Of a DNA stretch of 8,833 bases, positions 4,830 to 8,833 are shown in pieces. The position numbers and the translations under genes are program-made. Position 1 is the stretch's first letter, and every line of letters begins with the position of its first letter. The stretch comes from a bacterium (GTDB lineage: Bacteria > SZUA-182 > SZUA-191): contig QIEW01000232.1 in the NCBI GenBank assembly GCA_003230535.1, forward strand, positions 1-8,833, written 5' to 3'. The notes beneath the pieces are model-generated. The model did no database searches and was not told the DNA's origin. It worked only from the letters and a program-made list of their open reading frames with translations.

Positions 4830-6812
4830 TTATTGCTTTTTTGGCGCCCCATCAAGGTGGCTCAAGAGCACTATTTGCCGGCAGCGCTGGCAGGCGCCGG
4901 CCTCTTTATGGGCGGCGGTCAGCGAGGTTCTGCCGGTGCCCCGGAGGAAAGATTTCAGGGAGTTGTGCCATCTGTCCCTCAGTTTTTCATTAAAGGGATC
5001 TTCTATCCCGCACAGCTGAGCGGCAATCTGCCTTATGGCGGGAAAAGCAATATGGTCAGGAAAAATTTCTTTCTCCGAGCTCTCACTAAGCCGACAGTGT
5101 ACCCCCAATACAGCGGCAACTCCTTCCTGGAGACTGTTTGCCACGGTACGTCCGGCAAACACATCTCCGGCGGCAAATATCTTAGGATGGCTGGTGGCGC
5201 CCGTTTGAGGATTTACACAGATGGTTCCCCATTTATCAGTTTTAAGCTCTACCTCGGCGGTCATAAAGGAAAGATTGGCCGCCTGACCAATAGCCGGAAT
5301 CAGCACATCGGCTTTACGGAAAACCCGTTCCCCTTTATGGTCAAAATAAACTCCCTGAAACTCGCCGCCCTCCGCCGCAACCTCCAAAGGTACCATCTCA
5401 AATTCAAAGTTTGCTCCGGTCTTTTCCGCCAGATGTATCTCATGGGCATCCGCTCTCATCTTGTCCCTGGTGCGCCGATAGTAGATCGTGGTCTCATAAC
5501 CTAATTTTACGGCGGCGATCGCCACATCCATCGCCGAATTGCCGGCGCCGATTACCGCCGCCCGCTTACCTAACCGTTTTCCCTTGCCAATATTGTAGTC
5601 CCGCATGAAGCGCAGGAAATCCAACACCTTAGGGTGATCTTCGTTTTTAGCTCCACACTTAATCGGTGAATAAGCCCCCACCGCCAAAACAATAGCGTCA
5701 TAAGAAGCCAATAGGTTGGGAAAGTGCACATCTTTACCGACCTTAGTGTTTAATTTCACCTCGACCTGATCCGAGTCTGCCAGCAGAAGCTCCAGATCTT
5801 CCTCTAAAAGTTCGTCCGTAAGCCGCCAACTGGGTATCCCATAGCGCAAGAGCCCCCCTAATTTAGGGCCGGCTTCAAACAAGGTGACCCGATAGCCAAG
5901 CTTGGAGAGCATAACGGCCGAAACTATCCCGCTGGGCCCGCCCCCCAGCACCGCCACCTTGCGGGAGTTTGAACCGTTTTGCAATTGTGAGATAGGATAG
6001 GCCAAAGCATGGGAGGCGCGGTCGAGGTGCACATTTTTAAATTCCTCAAACGAACGGGTGTGGCAGCACACAAATTCCTTAAGACTATTGATGTCAATGG
6101 CCCCCGAGGGTTCATCCCTCAGAGTGCAAGCCGATTTGCATAATCCGCACACCCGGCCTAACACCTTGGGAATATAGTTTACTTCAAACACATGCGACTT
6201 GGCCTCCGTAGTTTTATTCATGGCGATAGCGGCCAGGAAATAAGCAATATCAGTGCCCAATGGGCAGCGGAGCTGGCAGGGGGTAAAATGGAGGCAGCTG
6301 TAACGAAATGTGGGACAGGTAGCCGTCCCCTTGATATGGGCTAAATACTCACCGTTGTTGAGCCACTCCCCCAATAAGGGGGTCCGGACTATCTCTTCTT
6401 GTTCTTGCCTATATCGGGGGTGAGCAATGGAAAAACTATCCAATAGCATATTGCCCATAATCTCGCCTAAACTGCAATCTGAACCCTGGACTGCCAGGCG
6501 GCTCAAGTCCCCCAGATGAACCAGATCCTGAACTTTGGCCTTCCCGGATACAATCCGCCCTAAAATGTTATATATCTCCTTGCTTCCATCCCGGCAAGGA
6601 GTGCATTTGCCGCAGTTCTCCTTACGAACATAGTCCAGTAAATGCCGCATCATCTCTACAATACAAACATCCTCAGTAAGCGCCAATAAACCTTCCTTAG
6701 ACCACACTGCTCCCACTCCCTCTAAATATTCCTTTCCTTCAAGAGTCCGCAGCCGATCCGGTTCCTGCCCCAAGTCAGTTTTACTTTCCCAAAATATTGC
6801 ATGCCCTGGCAT
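4830..6812 (-). CDS. Fused oxidoreductase: NuoF-type Fe-S module plus GltD-type FAD/NAD(P) module
   Basis: ATG 6812 is preferred: AGGGGAG lies 5 nt upstream, whereas an in-frame TTG at 6833 has no site. The protein is 660 residues. Residues about 30-135 match the C-terminal Fe-S part of NuoF/HydB: ENCGKCTPCRDG with Cys67, 70 and 73, plus Cys113 in SDCSLGE, ligands of an N3-type 4Fe-4S cluster. The FMN/NADH-binding half of NuoF is absent. Residues 166-230 hold GltD-like Fe-S cysteines (TPCQLRCPLG, GRVCGLCKSAC). FAD binding is VAVLGGGPSG (286-295) and AAGDVFAGRTVANSLQEG (547-564). NAD(P) binding is VIGAGNSAMD (420-429), with YYRRTRDKM suggesting NADPH. The tail adds a CxxC (641-644). It probably moves electrons between NAD(P)H and an iron-sulfur partner, in the cytoplasm. 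Partner unknown; the JAMM gene follows by 28 bp. Confidence 0.92.
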   Translation of the reverse strand: MPGHAIFWESKTDLGQEPDRLRTLEGKEYLEGVGAVWSKEGLLALTEDVCIVEMMRHLLDYVRKENCGKCTPCRDGSKEIYNILGRIVSGKAKVQDLVHLGDLSRLAVQGSDCSLGEIMGNMLLDSFSIAHPRYRQEQEEIVRTPLLGEWLNNGEYLAHIKGTATCPTFRYSCLHFTPCQLRCPLGTDIAYFLAAIAMNKTTEAKSHVFEVNYIPKVLGRVCGLCKSACTLRDEPSGAIDINSLKEFVCCHTRSFEEFKNVHLDRASHALAYPISQLQNGSNSRKVAVLGGGPSGIVSAVMLSKLGYRVTLFEAGPKLGGLLRYGIPSWRLTDELLEEDLELLLADSDQVEVKLNTKVGKDVHFPNLLASYDAIVLAVGAYSPIKCGAKNEDHPKVLDFLRFMRDYNIGKGKRLGKRAAVIGAGNSAMDVAIAAVKLGYETTIYYRRTRDKMRADAHEIHLAEKTGANFEFEMVPLEVAAEGGEFQGVYFDHKGERVFRKADVLIPAIGQAANLSFMTAEVELKTDKWGTICVNPQTGATSHPKIFAAGDVFAGRTVANSLQEGVAAVLGVHCRLSESSEKEIFPDHIAFPAIRQIAAQLCGIEDPFNEKLRDRWHNSLKSFLRGTGRTSLTAAHKEAGACQRCRQIVLLSHLDGAPKKQ

Positions 6813-6836
6813 TTCTTCTCCCCTGTTTTTCAACTA

Positions 6837-6852
6837 AATGTCTTCCGACATT
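6837..6852. promoter_or_regulatory. Small inverted repeat just upstream of the oxidoreductase gene
   Basis: AATGTC (6837-6842) and GACATT (6847-6852) pair around TTCC, 24 bp upstream of the ATG and next to the MITE copy B. It could be a protein-binding site or a small hairpin in the mRNA leader. Its shortness makes chance occurrence quite possible. Confidence 0.25.
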
Positions 6853-6857
6853 ATTAT

Positions 6858-7018
6858 CCCGAATAATTCGGGATCATAAACACGCTCCCGTTGGTCGCTT
6901 CCACAGGAATAGTTTTCGGTAATTTGTATGAGCCATTTTGTTTTTTGACCGTTATTATATAAGCACCTGTATTCAAATAACATCATTAATGTTTACCGTG
7001 AATTTATGAATAATCAGG
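6858..7018 (-). mobile_element. 161-bp MITE-like element, copy B (inverted relative to copy A)
   Basis: The minus strand aligns end to end with 4184-4344, about 84% identical by hand alignment, with one 1-bp gap on each side. The gene-proximal end CCCGAATAATTCGGG is perfectly conserved; the promoter-proximal end has decayed to CCTGATTATTC. It is flanked by ATTAT on both sides (6853-6857 and 7019-7023), a likely 5-bp target-site duplication different from that of copy A. It occupies most of the leader between the promoter at 7044-7072 and the oxidoreductase start, so it would be transcribed. The best-conserved internal block is AAGCGACCAACGGGAGCGT. No coding capacity. Confidence 0.7.
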
Positions 7019-7043
7019 ATTATATAATAAACACTGAGCTAAA

Positions 7044-7072
7044 ATTATAACGCAGTTTTACTGACAATTCAA
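7044..7072 (-). promoter_or_regulatory. Sigma-70-type promoter for the oxidoreductase-JAMM operon
   Basis: On the minus strand TTGAAT (7067-7072) and a perfect TATAAT (7044-7049) are 17 bp apart. Transcription would begin near 7037 and run through MITE copy B before reaching the ATG at 6812, giving a leader of about 225 nt. No closer promoter of similar quality is visible in the 45 bp between the MITE and the gene. Confidence 0.55.
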
Positions 7073-7098
7073 TCACCTCCATATTTTAATTAAACATT

Positions 7099-7110
7099 CC
7101 TAATATTAGG
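7099..7110. promoter_or_regulatory. Perfect 12-bp palindrome upstream of the operon promoter
   Basis: CCTAATATTAGG is a perfect palindrome about 27 bp upstream of the -35 box at 7067-7072. That position would suit an activator or repressor site. It is AT-rich and isolated, so this is weak evidence. Confidence 0.25.
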
Positions 7111-7133
7111 TTACCATCAAACATGAAAGGTTT

Positions 7134-7157
7134 GCGTCAGGAGGTAACTCCTGACGC
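7134..7157. repeat. REP-like hairpin: 10-bp stem, 4-nt loop (copy 2)
   Basis: Arms GCGTCAGGAG (7134-7143) and CTCCTGACGC (7148-7157) pair perfectly around GTAA. Stem length, loop length and the GTCAGG core are shared with the hairpin 51 nt away at 7209-7232; read on the other strand the loop is TTAC, the same as that copy. No T-run follows. Confidence 0.75.
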
Positions 7158-7208
7158 CACTATAACACTATACCCTACTGGTAAACCTATAAATATAGCT
7201 ATAAGGTG

Positions 7209-7232
7209 CTGTCAGGTGTTACCACCTGACAG
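7209..7232. repeat. REP-like hairpin: 10-bp stem, 4-nt loop (copy 3)
   Basis: Arms CTGTCAGGTG (7209-7218) and CACCTGACAG (7223-7232) pair perfectly around TTAC. Together with the copy at 7134-7157 it forms a closely spaced pair in inverse loop orientation. The first six stem bases match the copies at 4135 and 8567 except for one A/G difference. Confidence 0.75.
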
Positions 7233-7266
7233 TTAGTCATCTGATTGCAAATGGTTTCGTAAAAAG

Positions 7267-7348
7267 TTGTCATTCCCACGAAAGTGGGAATCCATCTTGT
7301 TCTTAACTATCTGATAATGCTGGATTTCCGTTTTCACGGGAATGACAA
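7267..7348. mobile_element. 82-bp palindromic MITE of the GTCATTCCCGCG type (copy 1)
   Basis: The terminal inverted repeats of about 28 bp begin TTGTCATTCCCACGAAAGTG on the left and, reading inward from the right, TTGTCATTCCCGTGAAAACG. Each end can also fold on itself into a hairpin with a GAAA or similar loop. This type of short repeat is widespread in bacterial genomes. It is nested inside a further perfect 11-bp inverted repeat, TCGTAAAAAGT (7257-7267) and ACTTTTTACGA (7365-7375). Confidence 0.8.
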
Positions 7349-7361
7349 TAAAGTGTGTTTT

Positions 7362-7391
7362 TTGACTTTTTACGATTGCATCAAGAATAAT
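7362..7391 (+). promoter_or_regulatory. Possible promoter of an orphan small RNA
   Basis: TTGACT (7362-7367) and AATAAT (7386-7391) are 18 bp apart and each match sigma-70 consensus at five of six bases. Transcription would begin around 7398. The region is AT-rich, so a chance match is possible. Interest comes from the terminator about 135 nt downstream with no gene between them. Confidence 0.3.
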
Positions 7392-7397
7392 CAGCAA

Positions 7398-7533
7398 TTT
7401 ATTTTACCTGATAAAGGGTATCCAAACAACCAAAAGTTTGCCTTTGGCTATGACAGGACCGACAAGCTGTGACCTATAAGCTGGATTATCTATCTGTACC
7501 CAAACCGGAATAGATCGCAATTCAGGTTTTTTT
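7398..7533 (+). ncRNA. Candidate orphan small RNA, no family recognised
   Basis: A stretch of about 135 nt bounded by a promoter-like sequence (7362-7391) and a convincing intrinsic terminator (7502-7533), with no plausible coding sequence. Internal pairings include GGGTA (7417-7421) with TACCC (7497-7501), which would close most of the transcript, and GCC/GGC around TTT near 7439-7447. I compared it mentally with c-di-GMP-I, cobalamin and other common riboswitch cores on both strands and found no match. The start is inferred; the 3' end is better supported. Confidence 0.28.
7502..7533 (+). terminator. Intrinsic terminator with no obvious gene before it
   Basis: AAACC-G-GAAT (7502-7511) pairs with ATTC-A-GGTTT (7520-7529): nine base pairs with one G/A mismatch around an 8-nt loop, AGATCGCA. 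A run of seven T (7527-7533) follows at the 3' side. This fits a Rho-independent terminator on the plus strand. The nearest upstream plus-strand sequence is non-coding. Confidence 0.55.
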
Positions 7534-7601
7534 GTCGAACAATATCGAAATTAATACCCGATATGTATTTGCCATCAGCATTTGAAAATCAAGTAATGAA
7601 G

Positions 7602-7638
7602 CCTCTCATCCTATGGGGCGGGAGGGTTTTATTTTTTA
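7602..7638 (+). terminator. Second terminator-like hairpin upstream of the membrane protein gene
   Basis: CCTCTC (7602-7607) pairs with GGGAGG (7620-7625), including one T-G wobble. After an A/C mismatch, TCC pairs with GGG around a TATG loop. GTTTTATTTTTT follows, giving a T-rich tail. It lies about 75 bp before the promoter at 7710-7718 and would insulate that gene from upstream transcription. Confidence 0.4.
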
Positions 7639-7709
7639 ATCTTATTTTGCAGGGGCGCTCTTTTTATGTTCGGCACATATGTTGCAAACTCTTATATTGA
7701 CCAATGAGA

Positions 7710-7718
7710 TGCTATAAT
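7710..7718 (+). promoter_or_regulatory. Extended -10 promoter for the membrane protein gene
   Basis: TGC followed by a perfect TATAAT (7713-7718) is an extended -10 element. TTGACC at 7697-7702 is only 10 bp away and cannot serve as the -35. Transcription would begin near 7725, 22 nt before the first possible ATG. Confidence 0.5.
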
Positions 7719-7746
7719 TTTAATAAAAATTTTTAATAAAGAGGGC

Positions 7747-8391
7747 ATGGGGGTTATTTTGTACCTAAAAAAGTTACCAAGAGGGTCTAAGGTCATGAGA
7801 GTAAAGAAGAAACTTATCAGTTCTCCTGTAAGTATCATAGGTTTAATATGCGTATTGGTGCTAATTATCTTTGGAAACACATATCTTAGCAACTATCGAC
7901 AGAAACTAAGTTTAAGGCAGCTAAGTCTGAGCATTGCCTTGTTAGAGACTTTTCAGTCTAAGTCTGAAACAAATATCAACGGGATCGTCTCCACAAAGCT
8001 CAGGCAACTGAAAATACTCGAGGAACGCACCAAAAAGATTGACCAATTTGGGCAGTTGGCGTCTGCTGCAATTTTAATAGGTTCACTTATATTGGTCTTC
8101 ATCTTCATCCACAATGTAAACAAATTTGTTCATAAATTTGATTTACTATCTGTGGAGATACACAGGGCAAGTCACCAAAACGATCTGGAGCAATGCCGCC
8201 TGGATTATCCAATCACCAATGGCCCAAGCTCTGAAGTAGACAGCATGGCCATGGATCTGGAGCATATATTTAGAAATTTCAGACAGAGTTCCAGGGAAAA
8301 AAATGGAATCTTGAACATATGTAAACAAACTATCCGCGATCTGAACTTAAAAGTAGATGAAGGAAAAGATACACACAGCATTCTAGGCTGA
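7747..8391 (+). CDS. Two-helix membrane protein, HAMP-sensor-like but without output domain (hypothetical)
   Basis: A 214-residue protein with no family I can name. Residues about 26-46 (SPVSIIGLICVLVLIIFG) and 104-122 (LASAAILIGSLILVFIFIHN) are membrane helices. Between them lies a 55-60-residue outer loop that is helical and charged, ending LEERTKKIDQF. The region after helix 2 includes SSEVDSMAMDLEHIFRNFRQ, which resembles the second half of a HAMP linker (DEIG.L...FN.M). The protein then ends after about 45 residues, without a kinase, GGDEF or chemoreceptor domain, so it looks like the front half of a sensor or a stand-alone membrane signalling piece. The start is ambiguous: ATG 7747 has GAGGG almost touching it, while ATG 7795 (MRVKKKL) has GAGG 10 nt upstream and a basic N-terminus suited to a membrane anchor. 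It is the only plus-strand gene, flanked by repeats, and has its own promoter. Confidence 0.6.
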   Translation: MGVILYLKKLPRGSKVMRVKKKLISSPVSIIGLICVLVLIIFGNTYLSNYRQKLSLRQLSLSIALLETFQSKSETNINGIVSTKLRQLKILEERTKKIDQFGQLASAAILIGSLILVFIFIHNVNKFVHKFDLLSVEIHRASHQNDLEQCRLDYPITNGPSSEVDSMAMDLEHIFRNFRQSSREKNGILNICKQTIRDLNLKVDEGKDTHSILG

Positions 8392-8423
8392 GCGTATAAT
8401 ACTTAAGGGGCTTGGAAATAGTC

Positions 8424-8504
8424 GTCATTCCAGCGAAAACGGGAATCCATAAGCTGCTGATGCCTACACAATCTGGATTCCCGATAAAAGCGCTCGGGAA
8501 TGAC
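8424..8504. mobile_element. 81-bp palindromic MITE of the GTCATTCCCGCG type (copy 2)
   Basis: The left end begins GTCATTCCAGCGAAAACGGG. The right end, read inward, begins GTCATTCCCGAGCGCTTTTA and ends in GGGAATCCA. It starts 33 bp after the stop codon of the membrane protein gene and could act as a transcript 3' structure. It is more diverged internally than the copy at 7267-7348. GACTTTTGCAAGA follows at 8513-8525. Confidence 0.75.
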
Positions 8505-8566
8505 ATTTTGGAGACTTTTGCAAGAACCTCTATAGGAAATTATTTATGTGCCCGCCTTTTTATGTG

Positions 8567-8590
8567 CTGTCGGGTCCTCAGACCCGACAG
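8567..8590. repeat. REP-like hairpin: 10-bp stem, 4-nt loop (copy 4)
   Basis: Arms CTGTCGGGTC (8567-8576) and GACCCGACAG (8581-8590) pair perfectly around CTCA. The flanks TTTTATGTG before and CCTGAATG after match those of the copy at 4135-4158 read on the minus strand (TTTATGTG and TCTGAATG). The shared unit is therefore about 40 bp and longer than the hairpin itself. Confidence 0.75.
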
Positions 8591-8600
8591 CCTGAATGAG

Positions 8601-8645
8601 CGGCAGGTTTCCTGAACCTGCCGCCGCCTGAACCTGCCGCCGCCT
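8601..8645. repeat. Hairpin CGGCAGGTT/AACCTGCCG followed by a 16-bp tandem duplication
   Basis: CGGCAGGTT (8601-8609) pairs perfectly with AACCTGCCG (8615-8623) around TCCTG. The 16-mer GAACCTGCCGCCGCCT then occurs twice head to tail (8614-8629 and 8630-8645) without a mismatch. The block is much richer in GC than its surroundings and begins 10 bp after the hairpin at 8567-8590. A shorter hairpin, CGCACC / GTAA / GGTGCG, follows at 8654-8669. Confidence 0.7.
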
Positions 8646-8798
8646 AAAAAGTCCGCACCGTAAGGTGCGCTAAGTTCGGCATAAATCCCGGCAGGAGAGA
8701 AACCCTGCTGCTACTAAAATTAAAACCATACCCCCTTAGCCCCAATACGGTTCACTTAAGCCAAATTGGCCTGGAAACGCTAGTAATAATCATTTAGT
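8646..8798. other. Gene-free stretch
   Basis: Apart from the 6-bp hairpin at 8654-8669 I see no open reading frame with a start signal, no tRNA and no promoter that I would defend here. Confidence 0.5.
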
Positions 8799-8833
8799 GT
8801 CATTCCCGCGAAAGCGGGAATCCATAGGTTTTT
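8799..8833. mobile_element. Palindromic MITE of the GTCATTCCCGCG type (copy 3, cut by the window edge)
   Basis: GTCATTCCCGCGAAAGCGGG (8799-8818) plus AATCCA is the best-preserved end of this repeat family in the window. ATTCCCGC and GCGGGAAT form a perfect 8-bp stem around GAAA. The rest of the element lies beyond the right edge. Confidence 0.7.

Noticed and set aside
4833-5504. A 223-codon open frame on the plus strand opposite the oxidoreductase gene
   Set aside because: It is antisense to a protein with clear FAD, NAD(P) and cysteine motifs, its translation matches no fold I recognise, and it has no ribosome-binding site in a sensible place.
4184-7018. A composite transposon carrying the oxidoreductase and JAMM genes
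   Set aside because: Outer flanks do not match each other (TGGT on the left, ATTAT on the right). Each element instead has its own duplication on both sides, and no transposase is present. Two independent insertions explain the data better.
7022-7080. Strong Shine-Dalgarno GGAGGTGATT on the minus strand (7071-7080), followed by a TTG and 15 codons
   Set aside because: The frame ends at TAA just before the MITE, has no similarity to anything, and overlaps the -35/-10 boxes at 7044-7072. I take it as coincidental, although a gene cut by the MITE cannot be fully excluded.
7284-7472. A 62-codon plus-strand frame
   Set aside because: It starts inside a palindromic MITE (DFRFHGNDNK is a repeat translation) and crosses the candidate small RNA; no start signal.
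7400-7500. c-di-GMP-I or other known riboswitch (AAAGGCAAAC on the minus strand looks tempting)
   Set aside because: The short match lacks the second conserved block (GGGACGCAAAGCC) and the paired receptor stem, and no gene lies downstream on that strand.
7134-8590. CRISPR array
   Set aside because: The hairpins differ in sequence, occur singly at irregular distances and have no regular unique spacers or cas genes.
8412-8615. A 67-codon plus-strand frame after the membrane protein gene
   Set aside because: It is made of MITE and hairpin sequence (VVIPAKTGIH is the usual false translation of the GTCATTCCAGCG end).

Overview
This is a bacterial chromosomal segment. Every protein gene up to about position 6812 is on the minus strand, together with four tRNA genes. 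The right-hand quarter is gene-poor and repeat-rich, with one plus-strand gene. The order 23S rRNA methyltransferase, tRNA-Thr, tRNA-Tyr, tRNA-Gly, tRNA-Thr, EF-Tu is an arrangement found in several anaerobic and Gram-positive-like lineages and in deltaproteobacteria-like genomes. Moderate GC, an iron-sulfur flavoprotein and dispersed palindromic repeats suggest an anaerobic, possibly uncultivated bacterium. The sequence alone does not fix the phylum.

Region 1 (1-1421, minus): a translation block. A good promoter at 1393-1421 reads into tRNA-Thr(TGT), tRNA-Tyr(GTA), an odd HU-like/coiled-coil gene broken by a -1 frameshift, tRNA-Gly(TCC), tRNA-Thr(GGT) and the start of tuf, which runs off the left edge.

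Region 2 (1468-4030, minus): three tightly packed genes for AdoMet-using enzymes: a COMT-type O-methyltransferase, a SAM hydroxide adenosyltransferase (SAM hydrolase, DUF62) and an RlmB/SpoU-type rRNA 2'-O-methyltransferase. The first two overlap by 4 bp and the next gap is 8 bp, so they look like one operon.

Region 3 (4361-6812, minus): a two-gene operon. The first gene encodes an oxidoreductase that joins a NuoF-type iron-sulfur module to a GltD-type FAD/NAD(P) module. The second encodes a JAMM (M67) metalloprotease. Two copies of one 161-bp MITE-like element, about 84% identical and inverted to each other, lie just outside the pair (4184-4344 and 6858-7018). Each has its own short flanking direct repeat, so they look like two independent insertions and not the ends of a composite transposon. 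The upstream copy lies between a good promoter (7044-7072) and the gene, so it would form most of the mRNA leader.

Region 4 (7019-8833): mostly non-coding. It holds REP-like hairpins with 10-bp stems and 4-nt loops, three copies of a common MITE with GTCATTCCCGCG-type ends (the last cut by the edge), a possible orphan small RNA (about 7398-7533) with its own promoter and terminator, and a plus-strand gene (7747-8391) for a two-helix membrane protein that resembles the front half of a HAMP-type sensor with no output domain.
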